Shown here: positions 34,149-46,406 of the stretch, in pieces
How the letters are laid out: each line of letters opens with the position of its first letter
Position numbering within the stretch: position 1 is the first letter of the stretch
NCBI GenBank assembly: GCA_020747015.1
Contig: JAGTJM010000002.1
Coordinates: 1,054,001 to 1,118,000, forward strand
Source of the DNA: Pyrenochaeta sp. MPI-SDFR-AT-0127
Lineage: Eukaryota; Ascomycota; Dothideomycetes; Pleosporales; Cucurbitariaceae
Direction: 5' to 3'
DNA length: 64,000 nucleotides
Notes under the pieces: model-generated
Told to the model about the DNA's origin: nothing
The model's database searches: none
The model's input: only the letters and a program-made list of their open reading frames with translations
Program-made: the position numbers and the translations under genes

Positions 34149-35585
34149 ATGCCGCCAAAACGAAAGCGATCTCCCACTTTGCTCTCGGCCCAGAAATCAG
34201 ACATGGATCCTATACAACCGTCTTCCCGCGATGCATCGGATGAAGGCGCCGAAGACCCCGTTCTCCAGATAGTCGTTTCAGAAAAGGAGCGTCAGGCAGA
34301 TGCAAATGGCGCGACAAAGCGAGCACGCTCTACAAAGAGCACTAATGAAGACGAGGATAGCGATGTGGAAGGAGAGGAGCGCGCAAGCAAAAAAAGCCGG
34401 CGCACGTCATCGCCTGCTGGCGGTGAGCATGGCGAGCAAGGGGAGGCGGGCACAATGCGCATGGAACCTCCTCCCAAGGCCGGTTTGGTCGACCCAGTAG
34501 GCTACAAGACGAATCCTCCGCCACAGGGGCGCGCAGTCAGGATATACGCAGACGGTGTTTTTGACCTCTTTCATATCGGGCACATGCGTGCGCTACAGCA
34601 AGCCAAGATCGCCTTCGACGATGTCCATCTCGTAGTCGGTGTCACTGGAAACAAGGAGACACACAAGAGGAAGGGTCTTACCGTGCTGTCAGCGAGAGAG
34701 CGAGCAGAGAGTGTTCGCCACTGCAAGTGGGTGGATGAGGTCATTGAGGACTGTCCTTGGATTGTGACTGCAGAGTTCCTCGAGAAACACAACATCGACT
34801 ACGTTGCCCATGACGATCTGCCATATGGCGCAGACGAGGGCGATGACATTTACGGCCCAATCAAAGAAAAGGGCATGTTCCTGGTCACTCAGAGAACTGA
34901 GGGTCTGAGCACAACAGGTATTATCACCAAGTAAGCACATGACCTCTTCTCAGATGACCAACATGCTAACAAAATGCAGGATCGTTCGTGACTACGACCA
35001 ATACATTGACCGCCAACTCAAGCGTGGCACATCCCGCAAAGAGCTTAATGTCTCGTGGCTGAAGAAGAACGAGCTTGATATCAAGCGCAACATGGCTGAG
35101 CTGCGTGATAGCATCAAGGCCAATTGGTCGACCACGGGCCAAGAGCTCAGCAAGGACTTCCGCCAGTTTTGGCAATCAAGTCGCCCAGCCAGCCCGGCCA
35201 GAACGCCAACCAAAGAAGTACCTGACGCCCTCGATGCACACGCTGCATCAGCTCGTTCACCGTCTGCAATATCGCGACTCAGCCACCTGGACATCCCACG
35301 GGTTGGCGGCAATGCAAGGGAATCATCCGAATTTGCTGCAGGTTACAATTTGGGTCTGATAGGTGGAGTTCGTTCATGGGCAAGTGATTCGAGTCTCCGA
35401 GTGGAGGCTTTCGGCTAACACAACCATAGATGGCTCGGAGCCGCCGCAACTTGAATGATAGCAGACCACAGAGCCCTTCGGATCAAGATAGCTCAGACGA
35501 GCGCGAAGCGCGGAGTCCACAGGAAGCACCTCGCGGCCGCGCTGGCAAACAGACAAAGTCAGAAACAATGGATACTGCGGCTTAA
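34149..35585 (+). CDS. PCT1: Choline-phosphate cytidylyltransferase
   Basis: Makes CDP-choline from CTP and phosphocholine, the rate-limiting step of the Kennedy pathway to phosphatidylcholine, at the nuclear envelope/ER. Exons are 34149-34930, 34980-35379 and 35430-35585, giving 445 residues. The cytidylyltransferase fold has HIGH at 142-145 (within DGVFDLFHIGH), KWVDEVIEDCPW and RTEGLSTT at 249-256. A basic, disordered N-terminus (MPPKRKR) looks like a nuclear signal. An amphipathic helix for membrane binding and a Ser/Pro-rich, probably phosphorylated tail follow. Intron 1 (34931-34979) is GT-AG. Intron 2 (35380-35429) begins GCAAGT and ends CATAG with a GGCTAACA branch point, that is a GC-AG intron. 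Without it the frame would end at a stop at 35416, losing the conserved-looking SWMARSRRNL tail. Confidence 0.95.
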
Positions 35586-38500
35586 GAAGCTGCGATCATA
35601 ATCCCCGGCGCTATGTGAGGGCATTCCCCTATTCTCCGCAGCCGCACGTTTCCTTGGTTCCTCGGCTCAATTTGGGAACAAGCGTTTGATTCCATCAAAC
35701 ATCTGAGTCTGGGTCCGAGAACACGATTGGATCGATGTTTCCCTATGGTTTTAGCAAAGAGTTACATCCTTGTGCGACTTTCTCTTGACGTGGCAGTCGT
35801 CTTGAACAGACAATCAATCAGTCGTTCAACTGTACAGGGTTTCCCTATCAAATGCCTTTTTACCAGCCTTGCTCTGCACGCTTTGCCCTGCGCTACTCGA
35901 CGCTGCTACTCCTTTCTTCTTCTTGTCACCGTTGCCACCAAAACGTCTTTTGTCGCGGAAGATTCCCACAAAGCGAAAGACTAGATGTCATTGCCCTTGC
36001 CAGCACATAGTAATTAACAATTGATTTGCGTTCTTCAAACCCTCCTTGGCCAAACGCATTTGTTGTCCCACCGCAACTGCCTGACTGTCTCCTCTCATAT
36101 TTTCATACAAGTCGGTATTATGATGGTTTAAAAACAATCGAAACGCTGATTTACACGGTTCTTGGGGCTCAGTTTGTCATAGACGGTGCTCACAGCACCG
36201 TGTGGCAGCCCAATATCACTAATCCTTACTTTTTGAACGCCGTATGCTTTTAATTAACGAAGCACTCTCATAGTCACACATACTTGGAGTCATCAGCACG
36301 CTTCAACCCACTGTTCATGTCACGGAAACGATCCGCTGCCCAAGATCATCTCAATCAGTGCCTCTAAGCATCAAGTCAACGACCAAACTATCTACGCGAC
36401 GTATTCATTTCTGTCTCACGCACCTTGCGCGGCTAGGCGCGATGTGTATAGTCCTCTTCGCCACAGCATCATGCTCCTGCCCTCCAACACCCACGTATCC
36501 TTACCTACGCCTGTGCACCACTGCGAAGCAACAAACCCCCAAGAGGGGTTGTCCGGTGGGAAGCAGAATGAGCCACACGCTGAGATATGTGGGTGAATGC
36601 ATTTGGTGTAGACAGGTTGCAAGAGAGGCGATAAGAGGCGCCAGAAGAGATTGGGTTAGGGGAAGACTGATGGATAATGGGAGTGGTATTGGGTACGAAG
36701 GGCGAGGGAGGTTCGTGCGGTGGTGAGAGGGATGAGGACCGGAAAGGAGGAATGAAGGCCTCATGAGAGCGCTCAAAAGTTTTCGAAGGACAAATAAAGC
36801 AAGGCTGGAAGATGGCGTGGGTCAGTACCATAGTCGGCACAGAATAGGGCTGTAATTGCACATTGGCGTTTCATGGTGGCTTGAGATGAGTGGTTTTTGG
36901 CATAGGGTCGGGGTGACTCGCGGCGATTTGTCCAAAAAGCAGAGAGGACAGGGCGCCATGTCTGAGGATTAGGAGGACGCCCTTTGGCGAAAGTGTATGA
37001 AGAGGCAGCGCGTCCTTCACGCACCTTGCATATTGCTAACCATTCAGCATCATCGGGGGTGTGGTAGAAAGCCTGCACCAGGGCCAAAGATGGTCTTGTG
37101 ACATCGCAGCTTCTCCTCTGGTGATGCGTGATTGCCTGAGGAGGTGACCGTACTGCAAACCCGAGAATACATATAAGATAACGGGCTTACCATGCCGTTT
37201 TTATTGCTTTTCCCCTCAGTCTTACTCTGGGACTTGGTCCAACCCACGCTTCCTACACGACATGGCTACGTTTCCGGCCCTCCGGCATGATCCTACAAGC
37301 AGCCCTGGGTCGCCTGCTCATCGCCTACTTGTCAGACCATGAGAGGTTGCTCTGCCTTTGGGCACTCTTGATGCACTCGATGCGACCATTAGCTGGAGAA
37401 GTGTCTCGAGCCTATCAGTCATGGAGCACTCGGCCTGTTCGGCGGATCTGCAAGGCTGCTGGATGAGGCGGGAGCGTCTCGGTCATCGCACACGTAACGG
37501 CAACATTGGCATTGACACACTGGCACCTGCACTCGACTTTACCAGGGCGCCTTGACGACGAGACGAGATGATGAGTCGACTTGGACAACGCGATCAACAT
37601 GCAGGGCAGAGGTCTGTGGAACATGTTCTTCCACCACCCGTCATCTTCCACCAGCCCTCACGAGGATGAGGCCTATCTCACCCGGTCAGCTGCGTGAAGC
37701 TGGATCAAACCGCCCGGCTTGATCTCTCGGTTGCCCCGTGGTCGGCATACAGACCCCCCAAATTGGTCGCCCTGGTTTTGGAGCAAAAGTGAGGCTTTCG
37801 ATGTGCAGTGGCGCCAGCCAATCTCGGCTGCGAACGGCGACCGAACTAACCGGATATGGTTGTGGAATTGAGGTTTCGATGCATTGCTGTCTCTCAACAC
37901 GGGTGTCTGTAGTACATGACAGCGGTCGGAAAAGCGCAACGGCGTGTCTGGCATTTCAGAGCTGGCTCTTGACACACCAAGGCTGTGGAGGACCAGCGGT
38001 GAGATGTTGGGATGGCCTGCGTTGCAGCTTCACGCTGCGCAAGAGCCCTGTGGTTCCCGTCACCGACGCCCCCCAGCGCCGTCGGCCATTCAGTGGCGAT
38101 CGCTTCCGCGTCTCCAATTATTCGATGCGCACATTAAGATACGGTCAAGGCACAAGTTGTGTGTCTGTGCTCTCCTATTAAACAAGAATGCAAGGGCTCC
38201 CACTCCTAGGTCAGCCTCCAAGACTGCACAACCACACACTGCTTCCAAGTACGAGCGGAACTGTTTGAATTCCACAACACACCTTGCAGCAGCCTCACCT
38301 TGCTGCACCAGTACTGCTACATTCAGTAGCATCCTTCCTGTCTGTCTCTCTGTTTTCTGTCGTGTACTCTGTTTCCACGTTGTATTTTCTGCAAAGTGGT
38401 TCTCGTCTGAAGCCGGCACTTAAGCCTCTGCTTAGGCTGCCGCATCCGTCCTTTGTTGTTCTTTCAACACAACTCATTATTACTTTGTCCTCCCTTACTA

Positions 38501-38913
38501 TATATTAATACATCATAAGCCCTGGGGCTTGTGTGCAAAGGTTCTCCTAGATCTGGTGTCCAAGTAGACGCTTGCAAAAGGTACGCCCGATCACAATTCA
38601 CATACACTTTCAACATGCTTATCGGCGCCTTCGTGCCTGTCCTGGCCCGAGAGCCCTCCAACTTTCTCTCTCGCGCTGATTCATGCGGTAGCCTGCAGCA
38701 TCTGTCAATCGACCCATAAACACATCTTCAGCTTGTGTCTTGCAAACCGTCCTATCTTGTTTGATCTTGTGGGCTGATTAGCGGTAGTTTGTGCTTGTAG
38801 CAACACCATGCGCGTCTCTTGAGTGTTCGCTTTCTACCACTTTATCATCCTCACTTCGCCTCTCACTCGCTTCACACGACCATTTTTGCATTGCTCCCAG
38901 GCCACGTAATCAC
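35586..38913. other. Long intergenic region, promoter/leader of the Sok1-like gene
   Basis: About 3.3 kb between tandem genes with no recognisable coding sequence. CT-rich runs occur near 38330-38350 and 38460-38500, and a TATATATTAATA element lies near 38498-38510. The length and pyrimidine tracts suit a regulated gene with a long 5' leader that may contain introns. Confidence 0.5.
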
Positions 38914-41087
38914 ATGAGAGGCTCGAATTCTCTGCAGAAAACTTGCGATCGTTTTGGCAGACAAGACAAGATGGGGACCCAAACACCCAAGGCTGCTGGG
39001 AAAAGTGCTTCGCCTTTCTCTTCAACACACAGATATCCCACACGATCATCAAGCACAATGGACATGGATAGCAGTCGAGATGCATCCACTTCGACATGGC
39101 CCCAGCATCGAAGATGTACGGAAGGGCCCTTAGCTGAAGAAGAGACATGCATGGAGCGGGGGATGAGGGCAAAATTATCAGATGAACCTGCGGCAAGGGA
39201 CGCATACCCGCCGCCACCGACGCCACCCAACCATCTTAACATTCCTGAGGAGCTTGCTCAAATTATTATTACTATGATCTCAGAAGACAAACAGAAGGAG
39301 GGATTTACGGGCGAAGACCTTGCTGAAGCTTTTCGAGAAGCACCAGATTCACCACCAATTACCAAGCAATCACTAAGTGAGCTCGACATTCAAAGCATCA
39401 TCACCAATATCAAGTTACGGCATGACGTCAATTTTGACCAAGACCTCAGCTTCAGACCAAACTTGGATGGGTCAAAAGGGCAAGGGAAACTGAGAGCGAC
39501 GGGTCAGTACTGGAAAGCTTTGGTCGCTGAGCTGCGGCTGTACGAACGATTATTTCAGGGGACTCCCCTACCGCAAGGGCTAACACAAACAAATTGGGAG
39601 GCCATTACTCACCATGTGGAGCGCCGACTACCAACAATGTTCCAGACCATCCGAGATGTACTCAAAAGCTTGGTTCCCGACAGGGATCATCCCATAGTAG
39701 AAGAGCTGCTAGATGTATCAATGTTGATGCAGGAAGTCGAGCGTGGAGTGTGTGATCTAGTTCGACTGGCAGAGTGCATAGCGCACTTGTTGAAGGAACA
39801 TTGTGCACCCATGAGGGATGTATGGGTGGATGCAATGGTGCGTGGTATCAGAATGGGTGCAAGCAAGCATACCCCCGATAGGTCGGAGATGATTGTTTTG
39901 GGGCTGAAGGAATTGCTGGGGATACTGGAGGCCATGAAACTCGTGAGTTGCATGCATGAGCTGCTATGGCCGTGACTGACCCTTTCAAGGACGTTGCGAA
40001 CCACCAAATCCGCAATTTAAAGACCCTCCTAATCGAAGACACTGTGAATTTTGAGAAGCATTACCACCTGGACAGATTGGTCAGCTTCAGGTCAAAGGTC
40101 AACATCAACATTGCTCAAAGTTGGTATGCGGATGCAACCGATGAGTTTGGCTTACAATGTACTCCTCGACAACGAGATGCGTCCGGCTTCCAGCTGGAAA
40201 TCTTTACCCGCGCCGTTGTCGCCGTTCTATTCGGCAGAAATGGCTGCGGCGAGTTTCCCGATACCTTCTACCTGGACCACGACCGATTGCACATCCTGAA
40301 GGCTGAGATCGATGACTTGGTCTTTTTCGACATTTGCATGGAGATGTTTGCAGAACTTGCCAAGCGATTTGGCTACAATGGACCCATATCTCTCACAGTT
40401 CGTCAGCGACTCCGGGCTGCTATTCTCGCGATCCTGGGCGAAGCCGCGGGTCAGGGTTCCTTGCAATGGATGATGAACTCCGAGGCGCTCTCCTTGGAGA
40501 TTCTGCGGCAAGCCTCCCGCCTTGCTGATAGACCACCAAAACACCATTTCGGTCATTTAGTCGAAGCCAACCAACACCTTCGCCTCCTGTTCAACGAAAG
40601 ATCCACCCATCACGCGGTACGCCTTGAAGCATCTTTTCTTTCCCAGATACTAACCAGCACTATTCACCATTCTACTTCTTCACCCATGGATCTTTTCAAC
40701 AACCTCGTCTCGATCTCTCCATCAACACCAGCACTACCAACACATTTTTCACAGCCTCTCACCTCCGATACGTTTGCTTCCACCCAGATGCCCCCCGAGA
40801 CTGCGAAACTGATCGACCTCACCAATCGCATCTCACACATCATAGTTCTACATTGGCGTGTGTGGAGTCGTATTGCATACGTTCCAGTAGACGACTCACC
40901 CCAATCGCTAATATTGTATCCCGATGAAAGCACTTCTGTATCACCATCGCAACCATCTGCCCGCTCTAATCGATCACCAGCCACTGTCTCAGAGGAAGTA
41001 CCTCATCTTGTCACAGCGATGAAGACTGGTGAGGGACGAGATTCAGGTCAAGAAGCACACGTTGCACGTCAGACTCAATCGCAATAG
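38914..41087 (+). CDS. SOK1: Sok1/Tcp11-domain protein (cAMP-PKA pathway related)
   Basis: Fungal T-complex protein 11 family; yeast Sok1 was found as a high-copy suppressor of loss of protein kinase A activity. Exons 38914-39942 and 39990-41087 join across a 47-nt intron (GTGAGT to TTTCAAG) to give about 708 residues. The N-terminal 120 residues are Ser/Thr/Pro-rich and disordered. The Tcp11 domain then runs from about ELDIQSIITNIKLRHDVNFD to the end of exon 2, including LFQGTPLPQGLTQTNWEAI, MRDVWVDAMVRGIRMG, HYHLDRLVSF and WHRVWSR-like helices. The start is uncertain: ATGs at 38914 (MRGSNSL) and 38971 (MGTQTPK) are in frame, and the long upstream region may hold a 5' exon. Sequence and length fit the family well. 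Confidence 0.88.
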
Positions 41088-42398
41088 TATCCTCTGTTTG
41101 TCTCCTCTGTCTATCATATCTTGGCGCTGGAGACCAATTTTCTTTTCTTGCATAGCGTACGACGTTTAGCGCAATGATGCTTTCCTAACTGTATGATACC
41201 ACTCCTTGCAATTGAGCAGCAACATATACGTTATCATGGACAATCACAGAGTTCCGGCGTATTTTAAGGATGTCGTTGAGTGCTGCATCGTCTTCTTGGT
41301 GTATTCCTCATATAGCTGAACAAGACATCTCCGTGCCCAAATGGGTTAAATGTTCCTCACCAATTCTAGAATAGTCTCATGTGAGTCAAAAGATTAATGT
41401 AGAGAATTCACTAGTGGCCAACAGATTGATGTACAGGAAGACAAATTACTAACTTCTTCAAGATCGGGAAAACTGCGAGTCGAAAACAAAGCTCTTCTGT
41501 CGAGTAGTCATTGTAATAATTAGAATTCGATGACTTGTTCTCAAGAGCGGGATGTGTTGGCCTTTGAGAGCACGGTTGCATACATATGTTTGAGTCCATC
41601 GGAGGGGCACATCCTGCTACTCTGGAGATATTCAAATGTAAGAAGTAGATCTTGTTGCATTTGAATGAAGACGTTGGGCTGCTTGAAGACTCGACCTCTC
41701 CCACTGTGCTATTACTCACAGATGTTGCTCAGTATTGATCTGGAACGGTAGGTTACCCATGGCAACTGACGGGAGAAGATGGGCATGTGTACTTCACAAC
41801 CGATCTTCGGTTGCGTGTTTTCGAATCTCCAGTCTTTTGCAACTGCCAGCTGTTCGGCGAAGGAGAATATGTCAATTTAGGACTTTGCCTTTGGCGACCT
41901 TTGGGCGCCACTGTTTCGAAGTTGAATTGTCACTAGCCACATTGCCGCATAGCCGCTCGCCTAACCGCTCGTGAGAGCAAAGTAAGATGGGAAATAGGAG
42001 AGGATTTTGTTTCGAAACCGTACAGACGGAAACGGCACGGGATCTCGCGTTTCGAGGCACCTTGAAAGCCAATTAGAATCACGGCTGGCGTTTCTGTGGC
42101 TCGTGCTTCATCTCGAGACATTCATGCGTCCCTCCAGTAGCCCCACATCGAATCTGGACTTCGCGGCGGAAATGCTTGCTTGGGCATAGAATACCATGAG
42201 TTCGTAACTTCCTATGCGGAACAGGATGGTGTGGCTACTCAAGGTCGGACACGGTAAAGTGAGCAGATGTTATGCATAAAACCCGTCAAAGGATGCACTT
42301 CTTCTTCCTCCATTGCGCTTCTTTCACTCTCCTTTTCTCTCTTTCGGGGTTTACACATCATTGTCAGTCGTTCACCACATTCGTTTCAAGGACACAGG
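41088..42398. other. Intergenic region upstream of the DUF1996 gene
   Basis: 1.3 kb between tandem genes. A TATA-like ATGCATAAAA lies near 42271, about 125 nt before the start, followed by a TC-rich leader (42300-42350). No gene was recognised. Confidence 0.55.
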
Positions 42399-43388
42399 AT
42401 GTCTTTTTCCATTCTTTTCTCAGCGAGCTTGCTCGCCCAGCTCACCAGTGCATACACCCAAGTCAATGTTGCATCGCCATTTATGCAGAAAAATATTGAC
42501 CCTATTGTATTCCCTGCCCAGTACGACAAATCCCACCTGCACTCCTTTTACGGCTCCGACGCCGTTACAGCCAACACAAAGACCAGTGCCGAGCTCCAAA
42601 AGGGTTGCACGAATGCCGAGAACCCAAATGATCTATCCGTATACTGGGTGCCAACTGTGCTGTTCACCACGGATAGCGGAAAGACATACAACCCCGTACC
42701 AGTCAGTCGCTTTTCCGCTTACTACAATCTGGGCGAAACGGAGGCGGAAGTCGCCATACCGCAGGATCTGCAGATGGTTGCTGGTGTTGCAACGGCGACA
42801 ACTGAAAGCGCCATGGACGCGAACGCAAAATCAGAATGGTTCTGTGAAGGCGGTGGCGGTGGTAGCCTGGATGCCAACGGCTTCCCAAGCTCGACATGCA
42901 ACACACATCTCCAGCAGCTACTTTATTTCCCTCAGTGCGTCAACACAGATACACTTGAAACAGCGTACAAGGACAAATCGCTCAAAACACCCAACTGGTG
43001 CCCAGCGGGCATGAAGACGATGCCACAACTTCGCTTTTCTATTCGCTACGATCTGCGTAAGGTTGTTCCAAACGGCTGGTCTGGCACTGCCCCGGTGAAA
43101 CTTGCTTGCGGCACTGCTTTCTGCTCGCATGGTGACTTTATCAATGGATGGACGGAAGAGGCGGCTACGAACATGCTCGCTACGACCAAGGAAAAGCAAA
43201 AGTTCTCGGCCGTGAATGGTGCTTTGGGTGAATTCAAGGCTGGGCCTACATGCAAGTCTGCAGATGCGGATCCGAGTCATGGTACCAGCGACTATGCAAA
43301 GAGTGTGGCAGCAATGGCTAAGCGCTCTGTTGGTGCTTGGGGCTGGGAGACGAGGAGTAGGCTGGCGATGCTCGTGACTGGAGCTTAG
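42399..43388 (+). CDS. Secreted DUF1996-domain protein
   Basis: Single-exon gene for 329 residues. A signal peptide is visible (MSFSILFSASLLAQLTSA, residues 1-18). The mature part begins with features of the fungal DUF1996 family (Pfam PF09362): DPIVFPAQYDKSHLHSFYGSD, then YWVPTVLF, LLYFPQCV, LRFSIRYDLR and an even set of Cys residues likely forming disulfides. The family is widespread in ascomycetes, usually extracellular or wall-associated; its biochemical role is not known. The C-terminus ends hydrophobically (RLAMLVTGA) but no clear GPI pattern is certain. An in-frame upstream extension to 42267 would bury the signal peptide, so the start was placed at 42399. Confidence 0.92.
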   Translation: MSFSILFSASLLAQLTSAYTQVNVASPFMQKNIDPIVFPAQYDKSHLHSFYGSDAVTANTKTSAELQKGCTNAENPNDLSVYWVPTVLFTTDSGKTYNPVPVSRFSAYYNLGETEAEVAIPQDLQMVAGVATATTESAMDANAKSEWFCEGGGGGSLDANGFPSSTCNTHLQQLLYFPQCVNTDTLETAYKDKSLKTPNWCPAGMKTMPQLRFSIRYDLRKVVPNGWSGTAPVKLACGTAFCSHGDFINGWTEEAATNMLATTKEKQKFSAVNGALGEFKAGPTCKSADADPSHGTSDYAKSVAAMAKRSVGAWGWETRSRLAMLVTGA

Positions 43389-43952
43389 ATTGTAGAGTTT
43401 CGAAGCCTCTCGCAATATTTGTAAATATTCGAAATTTCTCGCTTGTAAAGTTTCTATTTGAGATAGATGGAAAATTTGTGCACGTCAGAGGGATGTTCTC
43501 TACTCAATTACCAGTTTGCCCTTGTTGTTCAGATTTCACCTCCACGAGTTTTCATGCACTAAGCAACGATACACTCACGTTTGCCCCCCACAAGCATTGA
43601 CATAGGATAAGCAATTTCTTTCATACTAACCTATACGTGTCAGAGTGCCTGTAATACAGTACCAGATATTGGATATGATTAGGCAAGGTATGAATTTGTG
43701 GTCGATCTAGGAGAAGTATGTCCAAGGACACTCGGCCTCCTAGAGAAAGCGAGTGGATTAGACACAAGTAAAAAGCATACACACGGTGGATGTGAAATGT
43801 TCTCTTGCTTATAGTGCACTCTATATGAGGCTACTTCTAGCTGGACTGACCGGAGTTGCGAATAGAACCTCATCGCCACGTTGTGTAAATTAATGGTGCT
43901 GATTCATGGCGAACCCGCTCATAAGGCCTTCTCCAAAATCCGTTGCATCTGT
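43389..43952. other. Intergenic, convergent 3' ends
   Basis: 564 nt between the stop of the DUF1996 gene (+) and the stop of the quinate permease (-). AT-rich, nothing else seen. Confidence 0.6.
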
Positions 43953-45664
43953 TTAGACGCTCTCAACTTGATCCGCATGCTTACTCTTCTCCACAAATAC
44001 ATCTCTGACCTCATCCTGCTGCTCCTGCAACCTCTGAACCATGACTTTGTGTGCGTTGTGGGTAGGTTTGATCTCGAAGAGCTCGTCCATCCTCTCAAGT
44101 GGGATACCCTTGGTCTCGGGCACCAAGAAGTACACAAATGGTACTGAAATAATCATCAATGTCGCAAAGAAGAAGTAAACTCCGTATCCCATCTTAAGGA
44201 ACATTTGTGGGGTAACTAGGTCTGGGTAAGCCTATGTCTCAGGTACGAAACTATCGTTGGGGTTACTTACAGCGCGAAATGATAAAATTCCAGAACCAGT
44301 TATTGGCAGCTGCCGATGCCTGTCCCAAAGAGCGTGTTTGTGCTGAGAACATCTCGGAGTTGATAACCCAAGGCGTGCCGTTCCAGGATGGCGTATAGAA
44401 TGCGGTCCAGAGGTAGAAGAAGAAGACCGCTGCGATGCCGCCAGATGTGAGTTTAGCGTTAGGATCAGCGGCTTTGCTTCCTGAGTTGGACATTTTGATA
44501 TACGCTCCAATGAACCACATGCAGAGAGATCCTCCAGTCGCGCCAATCATGAGTAGCTTGGTGCGGCCAAGGTGATCAATGAGCCAAAGAAGCCAAATGA
44601 AGGTGACGACGGTCTTGACGACGCCAAAGACGCCAGTGGTCAAGAATCCAGTATTTGTTCCAGTGATGCCAATGCTCTTGAAAACGGTTGGTGAATAGTA
44701 GTTGATAGCATTGATACCGGAGCCATTTTGCCAGAGGAACAGCATGCCACCGAGGAAGAAACGCCACTGGACCTTGCGATCTTTCAGTGCCTTGAAGGGG
44801 CTGAAGAATCCAGGGCCGATATTGATACGGTCATGTTCGAGTTGAGCATCGATAGCTGCGACCTCCTCCAGGATATATGGGTCGTTCTCATCCAGCTTAC
44901 GGATCCAGCACAAATTTCTCATGGCTTCCTCGCGTCTACCGTTCTGGAACAGCCATCTGGGCGACTCTTTCAGCCACACAGCACCGATGAGCAAGCACCC
45001 AGCAGGAATTAGTTGCACAGCGAATGGAATGAGCCATTGCCTGTGCGAGGATTCCATAGTCTCCGAAAGACCGTAGTTTATCCAGAATCCGACCAGTCCG
45101 CCAATCTGCCAACCCATCTCATAGATGCCAACAAGTCGTCCTCGTACTGCGGGTGGGGCAAGTTCTGAAATGTAGATTGGGACCATGTTCGAGGCAGCGC
45201 CGACGCCCAAGCCAGCGAGAACACGTCCTCCGATGATGAGACCGAGACCTCGTTCGCGGTTCGCACCCAACATCATACCGGCACCTAGGATAAAAACGAC
45301 TACCCAGATGAGAAGAGACTTCCTGCGGCCGAGGAAATGACTGGATGCATAGGCACCAAAAGACCCAAAGAAAGCACCAGCTTGGTACACGGAGACAATG
45401 TTGGCCTTCTTGAAGGCAAGTTCCGAGGCGCTCAGCTTCTTGAATTCAAATTCATCAACAAAGGAAGGAAGAGCGAGAGTAGTGCCGATGAAAGCTGAAT
45501 CATAGCCGATCTGCGCAATGTTAATAAATTTCTTTGGAACAATCCTTTGGGTGACACCTTACCATGCATGATGCCCATGAAGCCACAATAGCGGCTGTAT
45601 ATACACGCCAGTTGTAAACAGCCTTAGGCGTTGGCCTGTCTTCGACCAATGCGAGGAGACCCAT
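43953..45664 (-). CDS. MFS sugar-type transporter, quinate permease (QutD-like)
   Basis: Twelve-helix major facilitator of the sugar transporter family, closest in motifs to fungal quinate permeases that import quinate with protons. Exons are 45664-45563, 45510-44271 and 44215-43953, giving 534 residues. Introns are 52 nt (GTAAGG to GCGCAG) and 55 nt (GTAAGT to CCTAG). The N-terminus VEDRPTPKAVYNWRVYT followed by MIGYDSAFIGTTLALPSF is the quinate permease type. Family signatures include GRRKSLL after helix 2, GRVLAGLGVGAASNMVPIYISELAPPAVRG (cut by me into blocks), KESPRWLFQNGR, QNGSGINAINYYSP and the final PETKGIPLERMDELF. It is divergent from the quinate/shikimate dehydrogenase gene across a 742-bp region, which supports the substrate assignment. 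Confidence 0.92.
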
Positions 45665-46406
45665 TGTGCAGAACACGTTCTTGCTTGATCTGATGAGGAT
45701 GTGACGACTCCGTGAAGTTGGATGTCGTGGTGAGCCAGGTTCGTGATGAGCAGACAGGGTGGGGAAACCTTGAATATAAATCTTCTGTGTTCCGACAGCG
45801 GATGAACCCATCAAAGCGGAACCTCATTCGCGTTTACCCCGGAATCTCCACCGTCATGGAGAAACTAGCGGTTTGGGACGACGCGTCGGCGGAAAACAGG
45901 CATAGACCCCAGGTCTGGGCATGCTGAGCTGCAAAGCTCAAGGACGTGGACCCGGAAGAAGGCATGGTGGAATCATGCACTCCGCAAATCTCCGGATTCT
46001 GGGGTTGGCATCATTGGTGATGCTCCGGGAAGAAAGCAGCAATTGCTTGGGATCAGCCAGGTTCATGGTGGCGGGTTATGATCGTCTAATTGCTCATTGG
46101 ATACGTTAGTAGCTCGGCAGGGGCTGGCGGAAAAGATCTTATACGCGAGTACTTGGCGGCTGCTCGCAGGACAATTCCCGATGTCGGGTGAAGAGATCTC
46201 ATCCGCGTGGAAAAATGCTAAGCACTTGCGCAACATGCCGAAGGCGTTGACGGGCGGCTAGGACGAGAAAGGCACACTCGGCCGTTCTTCTGGACGCATC
46301 GAGAAGTGCATGCCTCGCCAACCACCGATTTCTGATTTCCCAGATAAGCATTGGACTTTGTTCAGCATTTGTGAAATCCACCATATCAACTCGTTATTCG
46401 ACAAAC
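45665..46406. promoter_or_regulatory. Divergent promoter of the quinate permease/dehydrogenase pair
   Basis: 742 nt between the two start codons. A perfect inverted repeat TCTCCA-N6-TGGAGA lies at 45845-45862. Two related blocks (AAGATCTTATACGCGAG at 46133-46149 and GAGATCTCATCCGCGTG at 46193-46209, 13 of 17 positions equal) start exactly 60 nt apart. I did not find a full palindromic QutA/Qa-1F site (GGRTAA...TTAYCC), only a GGGTAA half site near 45835. Roles of these elements are inference. Confidence 0.55.
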
